Source of the DNA: Diphasiastrum complanatum
Lineage: Eukaryota; Streptophyta; Lycopodiopsida; Lycopodiales; Lycopodiaceae
Direction of reading: 5' to 3'
DNA length: 64,000 nucleotides
Assembly (NCBI GenBank): GCA_029204225.1
Contig: CM055111.1
Location: 42,844,815-42,908,814, forward strand
Shown here: positions 23,069 to 35,830 of the stretch, one piece after another
Position numbering within the stretch: the first letter of the stretch is position 1
How the letters are laid out: each line of letters starts with the position of its first letter
Notes under the pieces: model-generated
What the model was told of the DNA's origin: nothing
Database searches by the model: none
Seen by the model: only the letters and a program-made list of their open reading frames with translations
Program-made: the position numbers and the translations under genes

Positions 23069-24844
23069 ATGACGTTTCTGCCGCTCAATTCTTGGAATTC
23101 AGCGATGCAGGAGGCAGCAGTAGACAATGCTCCGCTCTCACCCTCTAGTTCTGAGATGGACTTTGAATCCTTGGTGCAGTCTCCTGGGGCCGTTTCCTCT
23201 TCCTCTTCTCAATCTATCACCTTTCCTTCCTCCTTATTAGACGATGTGGATACTCGTACTAGATCAGACTACCAGAGCTTTGCCAATTTTGATGCATTCA
23301 ATACACAGACTGCTTGCAAGGGTTCACCCAGGAAGGAATCTTCGAGAAAATTCATAAGAATTGCGCAGAAGCTTAAGGATAGTTTAGGCCAGCGGTTTTC
23401 CGAGAGTTTCCGTGAGAAGATGGGCGAAATTGTAAGGCAGGAAGCCGCGGGGGGGAATACTGAGGCTTTGAAGCTGAAGTATCAGCTGCTGGGAGGGCTT
23501 CCCGAAGAGGCCAATCCGTGGGAAGAAGCTAACTATCAGACATGGGGAGGCTTTCTCGGTATAGAAGCAGAAACGGATGACAAATCATCGCCCACATCCA
23601 CTGCAAGCAATGGAAGCAGCAGCAAAAGCAGAAAGAATCATCTGCCTGCTCTGGCTCTTCCTCCGGCAAGCTTCGCTCTTCCAGAGAGCTTCCTCAAGAA
23701 TTCCCCCATCTCTTGGCAGAGATCTCCGCTGCTCAGCCCCTGGGGATCGAAGCGCATCTGCGGAACGCCCCCCGGCCTCAGCCTCAGCCCTCTTCTCCCC
23801 GGCGGCTGGGATGGGCTGCCGCTGAACGAGAATGACTCAGAAGACATGGTAGTGTATAGCGCGTTGAAAGAGGCAGCGAGTAGAGGGTGGGCGCCCTCTC
23901 CTGTAGCGATGGCGAAGCCCGGCAGCGCTCAAGAGGCAGTGAAGCGAGAGCAAGCTAAACAGCCCATGCCCGTGAACACCATAGATCGCGCCTCTGCCCC
24001 AGTTCCAGCGGTGGCTGCAGCTCACGGCAACACAAAAGTAGAGAAGCAGGAAAAGCCTCGGCACTATAGAGGAGTAAGGCAGAGACCTTGGGGGAAATTT
24101 GCAGCTGAAATCCGAGACTCAGCGCGTCAGGGAGCGCGAGTGTGGCTGGGGACGTTCGACACTGCAGAAGAGGCAGCACTGGCCTACGATCAGGCTGCTC
24201 TCAAAATGCGAGGATCGCGAGCTCTTCTCAATTTCCCTCTCAACGTCGTCTCGTCCTCCATGGCTCCTCGCACCTCGTCGAACAAGTCCACCCTCTCTTC
24301 CTTGGCTCCTGCTCCGGCCCACGTCAATATTTCTGCAAGCTCTCTGACTATGGCGGATGCCGTCACATGCCAGCCAAGCGTCACAGATCAGTTACAGCGT
24401 ATAGTTCAGAGATTGACCTCACAAGCTGTCCATATCAATAAAAAGAGCCAGGAGGGATTGATACAGGATGATCAACTCCTTCCAGCCACAGCCTCCTCTG
24501 GCGTGCAATGGAGTAAGAAAAGGCCGGTTGATGGTAGTGCCGTCCTTAACACCAGTGATGTAAGATCCATGGATAAACGTGCGCGACTGATATATAGTGA
24601 GAACAATGCTGCTGCTACTGCTTCAGCTTCTGATCACTCAGAAAAGCAAGAAGACGGAGGCTCCTTCTCCTCTTGCCTTTCCGATCTTGCCACTCAAGCT
24701 CGTGATACCACCAAAGCTGACAGGCCTGTCATTGTTGAGATCCCAGATCTTGGGGAGAAGTATTTGGAAGATCTGCTTTCTAGCAGTGTGGGAAATGAAA
24801 TGGAGTCCTCATCCCCATCTTTCAACCTTTTCCAATTTTTGTAG
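23069..24844 (+). CDS. AP2/ERF transcription factor, ERF subfamily (group IX-like)
   Basis: Single 591-codon exon, intact. One AP2/ERF DNA-binding domain spans residues 333-391: [31 protein letters not shown]. The Ala/Asp pattern assigns it to ERF rather than DREB, so GCC-box binding in the nucleus is expected. An E-D-L-L motif (567-570) within an acidic C terminus is the activation motif of ERF1-type group IX proteins. The 330-residue N-terminal extension is long for this group. It includes an acidic Ser-rich start, a basic helix (about 88-125) and a Ser/Pro-rich middle. GC content is clearly above the flanks, as expected of a conserved gene. A donor-like GTAAGC at 23050 leaves a 5'-UTR intron or an upstream start possible. 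The ATG at 23069 is the first in frame. Confidence 0.93.
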   Translation: MTFLPLNSWNSAMQEAAVDNAPLSPSSSEMDFESLVQSPGAVSSSSSQSITFPSSLLDDVDTRTRSDYQSFANFDAFNTQTACKGSPRKESSRKFIRIAQKLKDSLGQRFSESFREKMGEIVRQEAAGGNTEALKLKYQLLGGLPEEANPWEEANYQTWGGFLGIEAETDDKSSPTSTASNGSSSKSRKNHLPALALPPASFALPESFLKNSPISWQRSPLLSPWGSKRICGTPPGLSLSPLLPGGWDGLPLNENDSEDMVVYSALKEAASRGWAPSPVAMAKPGSAQEAVKREQAKQPMPVNTIDRASAPVPAVAAAHGNTKVEKQEKPRHYRGVRQRPWGKFAAEIRDSARQGARVWLGTFDTAEEAALAYDQAALKMRGSRALLNFPLNVVSSSMAPRTSSNKSTLSSLAPAPAHVNISASSLTMADAVTCQPSVTDQLQRIVQRLTSQAVHINKKSQEGLIQDDQLLPATASSGVQWSKKRPVDGSAVLNTSDVRSMDKRARLIYSENNAAATASASDHSEKQEDGGSFSSCLSDLATQARDTTKADRPVIVEIPDLGEKYLEDLLSSSVGNEMESSSPSFNLFQFL

Positions 24845-27200
24845 CTGGACGATTAGTAAATAGCCAGTGAACTTTCAATATGCTCTTCCAGAAGTGAACT
24901 ATGGAGTCAAGAGAATGTGGCATGCAAACAAAACATGTCTCACTTTAAAATTGAATCTGGAAGAGAAGGTTGGAAAAGCTGCTTTCTTGTCAATACACTT
25001 GATGAAATGAAGCAAAGAGGTGATGATGATGATGATGATGAGTCATGTCCATCATTCTCAAGTCTTCCAAGATTTTGTAGTTGGCCAGATATAGATATAT
25101 GTTTTCTGGAAATTCTCCTTTTCCTGGGGCTGCTTAATCTATTCTAAACCTGAGATAGATTATCAGTTTTACCATTTTCCAGCCTCTGATGATAACCGAG
25201 GACGCTTGTAAATTAGTTTCTGAATTGTAAATTTAAGGCAAACATACTTAGCTTAACGACTTTACCAAGGAAAGATGAAGTGCCAAGATTGTTGATCTAT
25301 CCATATTGCAAGTTCATAATCGGATTTTTATCTGCATAAGTATTCTATCAAGACACGCTTTCACATGAATTTTCATCTATCTCAGTTGTTACTAATATAA
25401 ATGTGCTTTTATGGTTGAATTTCGGAGTTTGGTTCCTTTAGAGATGTGCATAGAGATGGGGTAGACTTGAGACCATGTTTGAAGCTCTCGTTACAAGATT
25501 TGGTTTTTTCACCTCTTTATTTCCTAAGTTTAGTTGAGTGAAAGACGAGATCAAGTTTTATGATAACTTGTTTTGAGGAATTGATTGTATCCCCAAGTGG
25601 TTTGGTTTATGTCCTTCTTTTAAGCATGGAGGCAACATGTTCAAGCCCGCGTGTGTGCATGTAATGCTTGGCCTTGACGCCATGGGCTGTGGTTTTGACA
25701 CACTCTATAGGTTATGTAAGTATTGGACCTGAAGAAAAAACTTGATGCTATGCAATGTTATAGCTTTCAAACTAGAAGGCTTTGATTGATTGGAAGCAAT
25801 TTCAACAACACCTTTTCAAACATTTTTTCTCTATGCTCAAACGGAAGCCACAACTCATAGCATTGCACTTCAAGATTCGGTAGTTGGTCTTATATAAAAC
25901 ATATAGTGACCCTACAAGGGGATCTTGGTCTATCATTTTACACTCCTTTTAGTTTTGAATGTGTTGTGTCCTCTATAACATTTGAGTCCAACAAGTTCTT
26001 TAAACTAAATGTTTCCGATCTCAAAAATAGCTACTACATGCAACACATGGAGTGTATGAAAGAAGGGATTGGCATAAGTGACAAGCTTGAGATGGCAAGC
26101 TTTTCTACGAAGTTTGGACATAAGTTTGTCTCAAAGAAAAACATGGCATCAATTTCAAAAAGTAAACTTTGACTATGCAAAGCTTCATTGGATGTTAAGG
26201 ATGAGAGTAGCATTATGAGAGACATCTTGAAGACACGAGATGAACTTAGGAAGATGCAATTGTACGAAGTGAATGGTTTGTGGAGGAGAAGCATATCATA
26301 TATTGATTGCTCATATATTAGGGGCAGATTTTTGCCCATTTTGAGAGAGTTCTTTGGAAGTTGTTTGTATATTGCCAATAGATTTTGTATGGACTATTGT
26401 AAGGGTTTATTATTTCATTTTTCAAAAATCAGATTTTGAGTTGGAGAGAAGACTGATATCTATTAAATTGCTAATCGAAGAAGCATAAGTTAGCCACAAC
26501 TCTTATAGATGAGCAAAATAAGAGGTTATGTTGACTAGATTATGATGCTAATGAGGCACTTTTTTAGAAAAGTTGTATCATGAAGATGATGCATCGACTT
26601 TAAGTGAAAACATTGGTACTGATGCAATAAAGGTGCTCACTATCAAGGTAGACCTATTAGATGAGGGCAAGAATTGGGACCTATTTGTTATTTGTGCAAC
26701 AAGTTAATGCAATTGGGTGAGAAGAATTTGATTCTATGAGTTTCTTGTTTTAGGAGGATTTTTTAAATGCATCAAGATCTGATCATAACCACTTAGATCT
26801 GAATTAGTATTGTCCCTGTTTGTACAGTAGTAGTACAATACATTACTTCACAAGTGTGAAAGCTAGATCAACAAGAAAATCAACATTCTACACATAGAAT
26901 TTCAAGATGTCATGAGAAATTCACAAGAGATGGGCATAAAATCAACAAAGATGAACTCTCCACATATAATGAGAGAAACTTAGATAGTTATCCACGCAGG
27001 TACAACTATTTATAGCAGCCACAATGTCATTTGGCCACTTTTCCTAAGTGTGCCTTTAAATGGCAACTTCTAGGTACTTAACCAAAAACCTAGAAATTCT
27101 AGTCTAGATGCAATGTACCAAAATTAGCCAATTAGAATGGGTCCAAACTCGACCTCATCCACTTATCTACTTGACAAAATTAGTACAAACACTATTTAGG
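24845..27200. other. ERF 3' region and unassigned sequence
   Basis: 24845 to about 25250 is probably 3' UTR of the ERF gene and holds a (GAT)7 run at 25020-25041. Plus-strand frames at 25906-26172 and 26188-26439 look like pieces of one old coding region, but I do not recognise it. From 26750 to 27200 an LTR-like stretch has TATAAATAG on the minus strand near 27010, next to the copia fossil. Confidence 0.4.
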
Positions 27201-27214
27201 CCTTTATTGACAAA

Positions 27215-28940
27215 CAACTTTATTGTGTACTCCCTCTTGATCCCATGCTCATCACCTTGAACTTGGTAGAAATATACTCACCACCATTGTCACTCCTCAA
27301 GCACTTGATCTTTGTAGAAAATTGGGCCTCCCTTGCAATCTTGAGCTTGACAAAGACATCAAACACCTCATCTTTGCTCTTTATAGATAAACCCAACACA
27401 ATCTACTAAAATCATCAATGAAAGTCACATACATCTTAGCACCTCCATTGCTAATTGTAGTAACACCATGAATATCCGAATGCATAAGTTGGAAAGTCTT
27501 ACTTGATCTCGATGTAGACCTATTGTAAGGTTACCTATGTGACTTTGATAAAGCACATTGCTCACAAACATGATTCAAGCTTGTTAGAGAGACCAAACAC
27601 AACTTGCCTCTTTGCCATCACCTCCAATGACTTGTAGTTGAGATGCCCCAATCTCTTGTGTCACACCTCTTGCATTGAAATTTTCTCTTTTGCCATACAT
27701 CCAACTTGGTTAGCAACAACACAAGCATCAAGTTTGAACAATTTACCTTGCCTTTTCCCTTTTGCAATCAATTTATCTTCTTTCTTGATCAAACGAGCAT
27801 CACCAACAAAATCCACCTTGAATCACTTATCAAGTAATTGACTCACACTAAGAAGCTTCTCAGTAATGGAAGGAATGAACAAAACATCTCTCAAATTCAT
27901 ACTCCTATTAGTAGAGAGGGAAATAGGAATTGTGCCAATCCCTTTGATTGCACACTCAATATCATTGGCCGTGTAGATCACCTTCTTGTCACCTTCAAAT
28001 GCCATCAAAGATGAGTAATATTCCTCGTAATATGTCATATGTGATGCAGCTCCACTATCAATCCACCAAGGATCAATATCTCCATGATTAGCCAACAAAC
28101 AAGATGACATAACAAAAGCATCATTTGAGAGTTGTTCATCAACACCATCTTCATCAATAGTTAGGTTGGTTTGCTTCTCACCTTGATCTCTTCTTCTTGA
28201 AGCAATCATTAGCAAAATGCCCTTTGACTCCACAATAGAAGCATTTTAACTTTGACCTATCTTTCTTCTTACCAACAAAAGTAGAAGGCTCACCTTGATC
28301 TTGACCCTTTGACCACTTGCCTTGCCTTTGCCTTTGCCCTTGAATTTGCCTTTGATGAACATGGCCTCTTCTCCTTCTTGAGATGTTGTTGTAGAACCAC
28401 CTCTTGCTTGAAGCCTAAACTCCTCATTCACCAAAATCTCTTGCAAATCCACCATAATTGGCAAAGTCTTTTGAATAGAAAAACTTTGAACAAGATTAGC
28501 ATGATCATCCAACAAGCCATTAAGTACAACTTGAACAAGTTCTATCTCCTTAATGCTTTCATCCTTCTTTTGCATACTTAAGAAGATTTGTCTTCTTAGG
28601 GTTAGAACCCTAGTTGCAGACTTGGACTCATAAAGCTTCTTCAAAGTCTCCCAAGGCTCACTTGATGAAGTACACTTACCAACTTCCTTGAGAAGTTCAT
28701 TAGTCACATTCATCTTGATAATGTGTAGAGCTTTCTTATCTCTATTGTCATACCTCAATTGATCTTGAGGTGCCAAAGGTATTTCCTCCACACCTGCAAC
28801 AATATCCATCAACTCATTGATCTCCAATAAGGACTCCATCCTCACCTTCCAAGTAGCATAGTTGATTGAGATAAGCCTATCATTGCCTTCCAACATTAAG
28901 CCACTTGAGGCTGCCATGTTGCAATGATTTGATCTTCTCT
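27215..28940 (-). mobile_element. Ty1/copia retrotransposon fossil (gag, protease, integrase)
   Basis: Minus strand, in order: gag from 28917 (M-A-A-S-S-G with the W-K-V-R-M-E and W-E-T-L-K-K-L-Y motifs), CCHC zinc knuckle near 28245-28200 (C-x2-C-x4-H-x4-C), protease with W-W-I-D-S-G-A-A-S-H-M (about 28060-28020), GAG-pre-integrase (about 27660-27560) and integrase ending in S-D-N-G-G-E-Y (about 27280). RT and RNase H are not seen. An LTR-like stretch lies just beyond at 26750-27200 and a motif-rich leader at 29300-29650. The copy is broken but gag is readable over long stretches, suggesting moderate age. Confidence 0.88.
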
Positions 28941-29299
28941 TTAAACCTGTTACAATGCACTTAAAACTCTCTTGAAAATCAACAAATGAAACTCAAGAAG
29001 AAAACACAAAGATTTGGAAACGCTCTAGCCTCTCCTTTTCTCTCTCTAGCAAATAGCACATAGAATGTAGAGTTTTTGATCACTATAGATCAAACCTCAA
29101 TATAGTGAACTTTTGCTAACATCTAAGATTGAAATACACTCTTGAAAAATTCCAGAAACTTAAAATCAAGAGATCCTATCAATTTTAGGGTTTTTTTCAA
29201 ATGCAAAATATTGAATCAAGCAAAATCTATATGAAGAAAGTAAGAGTTTCTATCTTTCAAAGCCTTAGCATTTTTCTTAGTTTTTTTCTTTGCTGTTTT

Positions 29300-29650
29300 T
29301 TTTTTTCCTGACTGTTGCATTTTTAACTATGTTTCGCACAATTCGCAATTCTTTTTTTGGTCATGAGGGAAATACAGTACTAAGTCAAAAACACTTAGAA
29401 AATGATTTTGGCCAACCCTCACGACACTGTCGCATTTTTCGCATCTCAGAAAAAATATGACTGTGTCTCGTGAATGCCTTAGAGATGTTTTTTAGGCCTA
29501 CCTTCGGGTTTGTCGCACTTTTTGCCCTTTTGAAAAACACAACACTATCTCCAAATGCCTTCCGGATAAATGCGAAGGTGCCTTGAAAAAGCGAAGGTGT
29601 CTCTTTCTAAAATGCAAAGGTTTGCAGCGGGAAGGCACTGTGTAACGAGC
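29300..29650 (-). repeat. Leader-like cluster of TCGCA / GCGAAGGTG motifs
   Basis: Recurrent TCGCA-TTTTTCGCA, GTCGCATTTTTCGCA and GTCGCACTTTTTGCC, then GCGAAGGTG and AATGCGAAGG, interspersed with CCTTC-rich units. It lies upstream of the gag start of the minus-strand copia fossil. Confidence 0.5.
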
Positions 29651-30231
29651 AGAAAGAGGCTAATGCACGGAGGACAGTGACAGAAAACTAGAATCAGTTT
29701 TGATTAAGCCTAATGCATTTTTTTTCATTAGAGCCTTTAACCTAATCAATTCCCTGGATTGATCACATAAAAGGATCAACGAAGGATACAGTAAGAGAGA
29801 GAGAAATCACATATACAAACTGATACTGTCACACATACAGAACTGTAAAAGTTTGAGATACTCAAGAATGAGTTTACAGACCAGTCATATTATTCATGAG
29901 AGAGAACATCTCTCTTGTGCCAACGCGCTGATTTGGAAAACAGACAGCGATCAAGGAAAATATTGTAAACTCAATTCTGACAATAGAAGCAATTTTCCAA
30001 TGCTCTGTTCTGTAATGTGTATGATCTGCAATATTGGAATGCATGCTAGTAGTAGATAACTTTCTGTTGTTGCCTTACTCAACATTGTCTGTTGTTTACA
30101 AGTTTAACGGATCGTCAGAGACGATCTGGGACTTGGAAGAGAATTAGACCGTTTTCAATACTAGTAGCTACTCCTGCCAAGTCAGCTCTATCTGGCCTTC
30201 ATCTCCCAGGAACATCACAGATTCCCATCAG

Positions 30232-30900
30232 TGGTATCAGAGCCACGTCTGATTCCTTCAAGCTATGGCATCCATTAGCAGCATTCAATCAAAGATATGC
30301 ATGATCCTTGACTCCTCAGGATCAAACTCCCTATCATGGAAGGTGAAGACTTCTCTCATACTGAAAGGAGAAGGTCTATGGCCCTGGGTTGATGGCACAG
30401 AAGAGATGCCAACAACCACTGGCAAAGAGCTGCGAGAATGGAGAGAAAGAAACGACAAGGCAATAGTCGTCCTATCTTTCTCCATCGAAGACAGCTTAAC
30501 GCTTGATCTAGCCACACCCTCCAATGCGAGAGAAATGTGGGATACTTTGCTGACCAGATTTCAAATGAAGTCACGAAGCCAAATTATGCTTCTTGAAGAT
30601 CAACTGACCAATCTGAGATGGGATGGTAAAGACCTCATCTCCTTCATCAGAAGGATGAAGGACATGCTCCTTTCACTACACAACTCCAGAATAGAGAATG
30701 TGGTCTCAGTAGAAAAGCAGCTCACATACTTGTTGTGAGCTCTACCAAGATCATTTCAGACGACCCGAACATTGCTTGCTAAAGATCCACAGATGACTCT
30801 TGAGAAGGTTGTAATCGAGATCAGAGAAGAGGTGAAAGCCCGTGAACACCTTGATGACAAGGATAGCTCTGATCAAGCAGCAACAATGAAAATACATTAG
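30232..30900 (+). mobile_element. Ty1/copia fragment: primer-binding site and gag
   Basis: TGGTATCAGAGC at 30232-30243 is the plant initiator-Met tRNA primer-binding site; an LTR end (...CATCA) lies directly before it. Gag follows from 30265 (M-A-S-I-S-S-I; W-K-V-K-T-S-L; A-R-E-M-W-D-T-L) and continues at lower quality to about 30890. It is on the plus strand, opposite to the copia fossil at 27215-28940, so it is a separate insertion. Confidence 0.8.
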
Positions 30901-31110
30901 ATCAAATATGATTCTTAACACCAAGCATGTGGTGCTTGTTTCAGACCATGCGATGCTTTATTTAGTTTGAAAACCGTTTCTTCATTGCCTTGTATCATGA
31001 AGCCACTTGAAGCTCTAGCAGATTCTACCACCATGCGATTCTTTCTTTTCGCTATGCCATTTTGCTGAGGCATCTTGATCTACATGAATTGTTGCTTGAT
31101 TTTCTACTCT
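30900..31110 (-). mobile_element. Ty1/copia integrase and RT scraps
   Basis: Minus-strand reading gives an integrase piece (M-P-Q-Q-N-G-I-A-K-R-K-N-R-M) near 31075-31030 and an RT piece (V-F-K-L-N-K-A-S-H-G-L-K-Q-A-P) near 30980-30930. It lies back to back with the plus-strand gag fragment. Broken remnant. Confidence 0.65.
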
Positions 31111-31370
31111 CAGAGTTGAAGGGTTCACCCATTCCATACCATCCCAAACTTCCAAAACACATTTTGGGGTTACTTAGATATATGTATGTATGTATGTGCA
31201 CACACACACACACACACATTAAAGATATTTTAGAGAGAGCATAAGGGTCATAATAGTTAACCCACCCTACTCTCCCTATGTCATGATTAGACCTTATGTC
31301 TTTGGCTCCAACATTCATTGGAACAAATTTAAGATACAATGTATCTATATCTCTCTCTTTCTCTAAGCTT

Positions 31371-31385
31371 CCCCCCCCCCCCCCC

Positions 31386-31431
<46 letters not shown>
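31371..31431. repeat. Poly-C followed by (CT)n
   Basis: Sixteen C residues (31371-31386) followed by about 21 CT units. A short (TATG)n(CA)n tract lies nearby at 31180-31220. Confidence 0.95.
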
Positions 31432-31433
<2 letters not shown>

Positions 31434-32762
31434 GGGTAGTATCTAATCCTATAGCACTCCCTCTTGCTTTAATTTGGCTAAGTTAGTGGCATACCTCTAA
31501 ATAGTGTGAACTATTTAGGGGGAGTTTTTTTTTTTGTTTTTGTTTTTTAAAACCTCTTAAATGAAGAGTCTTTTCCATGAAGCTCCAGATGGGTGCACTA
31601 CTTCTGCTATAAATAAAAATGTTTTGTTCAGAGGCTTTCTACCTCTTCACCTTTTCCTTCTCTTCATTTCTTCTCCTTCAAAGAGGATTGACGCACCCAT
31701 CCACAATGCGCACTGTCGCTTCATCAAGAAGCCATTGCAGGTATGCACGCTACTCACATACAGCGAACGCTCCTCTTTCTAATACTACTATCTGAAATGC
31801 GCTTCATTTGGGCTTTCTTAGAGAAAGTAATGATGAATCTTGAAAGATTGTTGCTAGCCGCAGTTGATCATTGGTAATGGCTTATATGCTGATAGTATTT
31901 TTCAATGCTTTCTAATTAGCGATGGTCACCAATAATGGCTCATCAGTTGATAGTTTTTTCCACGATTTCTGACCACCAATGGTTGCTAATAAGTAAGCGT
32001 TGTTTGGCTTCAAACTACATGTAAATTTTTATGGTAAAAATGTGCTGACAAATAGCGATGGCATCGCTGAGAATACGCACCACTGATATGATGAGTAATA
32101 GCTGATTACTTCATGAGTAGATTTATTGTGGTAGTGCGTTGGAGAAACATCAATCATCAGAAGTTATCAATAAAGATGTTAGCATAGCTATTTCTTTCTT
32201 AAATGGTTGCTTGATAACTACAACATTGACGCTTTGTGGTCATACTTTCCATTCAATACTATGAAACTTTCTTTGTATAAACAGGATGCCTATTATCACT
32301 CCTACTTTCTGCTCATGTCTAATGATACAATAGCTTACGTAAAACCATACTCTACCCACCCTCTGTTACAGCAACTTAATTGCTGGTTTACGTAATCCTT
32401 TCCTCAATAAGTGGTGGTAACCTTGCTACGATAATTTTTGGACTTTACACTTCCAGAACTTTACTCTCGTCTTTCGATATTATCAAAGCTTATACCAATC
32501 ACAGGTATGACACCGTCAAGCTCCTATAGGACTAGTTTCCTACCATACTATGATTAAGAATACTGGATTTGATTAAAAGCCTCTTGGCATACTTTTTATC
32601 CAAGTAGAATCTGCAAATTGCTCCAATTAGATGGTAACATAAAATCATCGCACTCATTTTGTCTTTTTTCCATCAAAGAGATCTAACGGCTAGCTTTTTT
32701 TTAAAAGACTTTTGCACTCTGATAACCCTAGAAAAGACTTTCGCTCTCTGATAACCCTAGAA

Positions 32763-32819
<57 letters not shown>

Positions 32820-33260
32820 ACTTGGAATCGTGTTCTCCACCTAGATGAGAATACCAAATGATCCACACCAAAAATTCGACGAAAAGCGACACCACTCCAA
32901 GTTCTCAAGATTCTGCTTACAAGACAAAGCACAGGAGAACACACTATGGAGAAACCATCCAACCAAGTAGATGTTGGATTTATTTTTTCTACTCTCCTAA
33001 ATCTCATGTTAATCTAGTTCCATTCATATTGTTGCAGTTTTACACGCATTGTCACACAGTCTGCAGAAATACTCTATTATCGAAGACAACATACAAGAGA
33101 AACATAGAGTTCAGCAAAAGAAGATCGATTGAGCATCTAGATCGATATGAGAGGAGACAATTTCTTCATGACCATGCTGCTCAACTGACCTCTGATACTA
33201 ATGATGAGACGTAATGTTTTAATTGTACAAGATTTTTTTTTCTATAAAGATGACGAAGTT
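31432..33260. other. Stretch without a recognisable gene, with (CT)25 at 32766-32815
   Basis: AT-rich. A (CT)n tract of 50 bases lies at 32766-32815. Near-identical 30-base units reading CTCTGATAACCCTAGAAAAG occur at 32715 and 32746. The open frame 32858-33214 has no recognised motif and lies next to the 3' end of transposase copy B. Confidence 0.4.
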
Positions 33261-33379
33261 TAACTATTTCTCCTCAGATGTTGAAATGCCTTTTTGAATG
33301 AAATGAGATTTGTTGAATATCTGATTTGATATCTAAGTTGTGCTCTTCTGTAGAACCATTGAAATAATTGATATAGATA

Positions 33380-35830
33380 GCATCTCTTTGAATTATATCC
33401 TCCATGGTTGGTTGCTCGATGAAAAGCTCCTCTTGCTTGCCAATGCGATTTCTCCATACCTTGAGAAGACCATACGCTCATACTTCTGTATTCTTTTGCA
33501 AAAAATGTGGTGTGATGCAATAGAATATGCTGCAACCAGTAAAATACATATATCAGAAATCAAATATATGATGTTTTGATGTTGTATGATTTTTTTCACA
33601 AAAACAAATATTGAATTACCATTTAGTGGGTAACATGATCCTTTCTGCAACATTATGCTACCGATTTGACAAACATCTCGCAATCTTTCTGCAAATTTGC
33701 AATGTCATTTTCAGATAACTTTTTTTTTTTGCAATATGCCAATCAGATTGTCGAGATTTTGCCATACTGCAACTTTTTGTAATCTTGTGTTGCCCCTATC
33801 TTCAAAGTCATTTGATGCTGCAACAATGTCTTTCCAAACATTGTATGTCACGGTAGAAGACTTTCCAGTGTGATTGGATAGAAACCTTCTAGCTTTTGCA
33901 CCTCCAACAAATGGCTTATTTGGAACGTTCCCTGATTTACCTGATAGTTTTTTCACTTTTTTTCTATTTTTACATTCTCCTTGTGCAAACCTGCTTTTGA
34001 AAGTACTTGCTCTAATCTCTCAATTCCAATTTAGAGGCCGATTCAGGTTTGGTATTCCAGACATACAAAATATGATTGTAAATCAACTTTTCAATAATTC
34101 GTACCTCAACATGCAATGTGCATATGTGAACATTGATCAATGGAATTGCCAACACAGGTCTAAAGTTTGGATCCTCTCGATCTCTTGTTGGACCAACTCT
34201 TGATCTTGTCAAATTCAAGTCTTTACAATTCTTCATACAATACAAACAAGGATGTTCAGTATTTGCCCCATGTGAAACATTATACATACATTTCAGTGTC
34301 TTTAAATCACCTGCAAGATGCCATAAAATTTGAAACGTGCCATAGTTTGGCACATGTATTTTGTTTCCACCCATGTGCTCTTCAATAATCTTCGCATAAT
34401 TTGATGCCGAAACGACAAGATAGCATGGTCTTCTTTTAAAACCTGAAAAGTAACAAACATATACAAAGTTACGAACATTGACATTAGCAAACTTAGGTGA
34501 TAAAATACAATAATAAGTAAAATTGAAATATACCTGAAATGTTGTTAAGCATCATATTTCATTCTCTGATTGAACACTAAATGATGAATCTTCTTCAACT
34601 TGTTCAGTATCGTTCAATGCTCTGTTCATAAAGGTGATACTTACATGTTCCAATTTTTGTCAACAATTTCATACTCATCAAGTTTAATAACCAATATCAA
34701 TTTTTCATGGACTTCTCTTTCAAATATTTTGTAATATTTAATCATGTGGCACTTTGTTGATATCCAAAAATAAATTGTTGGACTCATTGTATTCCGATGT
34801 TCCACTCTCACATGTATACAATTTATTGATATGAAATGGTTCACCTACAAGCATAGTCATACTCTCATTAAGACAATATCTTGTTTTTTTTACTCTAAAT
34901 GGACGAGGAAGAGCTAGCTTTCGAATTTTCACATGTGCAAAGGCCTCCTGTAAAATTTTAAACAATAGAGTATATGCTTTATGACTAATTCCTGAATCAT
35001 CACATGCTCCCTGGATAACTCTTGCATCCAAGACATCTTGAATGCTTTTTATAATCACTGCAACAATATCATTCTTAATCCTGTCATAACGAGAATTTTT
35101 CAACAATTCTTTTGTAGATTTTGATGACAATATGGAACCCAAAGATTTTCCAATACTCATAGAATCTTTAAAATGTTCTCTCACCACCAAAGATGATCTA
35201 CAAGACATAATAATAAACTTGATCTTAAAAAGAATAGCAAGCATTAGAAAAACAAGCACATAAAAAATAAGCAAGCGTGTCATTGCTCTTTTCATTAATA
35301 CTTACTTGAATGCTTGAATCCTTTTCTTCTTGTTTCCACTTCTTGATGACAGACCATCTATGTCTTTTTTTGGAAGTCGTTTGCGTTTTCTTATATTCAA
35401 TTTTCTCCTGAGAACTTCGACTTCAGCAATAGCACTCAAGCTTGCCCTTTTAAAATTCTCTAACATCTCTGAAGTTCGGTAACAATAGTTTGCAATTCTG
35501 ATATATTGGAGCTCAATGTCATATTTTCGCATATTTGTTTTTGCAAATTTTCTTGAAGTATTGCCTTTTCATTATTTGTTTGAATCAACAAATACTCCAA
35601 AAACTTTGTTCGCTTCATTGCTTCGTATATCCCGTATTGACTCAACTTTTGGCAGTATCCCAACAATCCACTATGTCCATTACACACAAAACTCAATAAT
35701 TGGCCAGTAGTTTGAAAGTCTAGAAAACATCATGTACTTGGATATTTTGGATAAATTGATCCAACTGTCCACAAATCAATATTTCTACAATTATTTTCTC
35801 TAAGTTCTTTCTTACAGGTCTCATTAATCT
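33380..35830 (-). pseudogene. RAG1/Transib-like DDE transposase, copy B (with C-terminal His cluster and Glu)
   Basis: Minus-strand homologue of the gene at 13950-16060. N-terminal part: D-L-W-x-V-G-S-I-Y-P near 35770, and C-N-G-H-S-G-L-L-G-Y-C near 35680. The middle is 35295-34840. An intron sits at the same place as in copy A (about 34530-34447, after F-Q and before V-L-K-E-D-H). Then A-G-D-L-K-T-L with the second Asp (34308-34306) and H-P-C-L-Y-C. A last intron ends near 33530, before H-I-L-L-H-H and S-x-V-W-S-S-Q-G-M-E-K-S-H-W (Glu at 33454-33452). This matches RAG1's H-x4-H zinc site followed by W-A-S-E-G-N-E with E962. The region around the first Asp is poorly preserved and there are several breaks. 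No terminal repeats were found. Confidence 0.6.
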
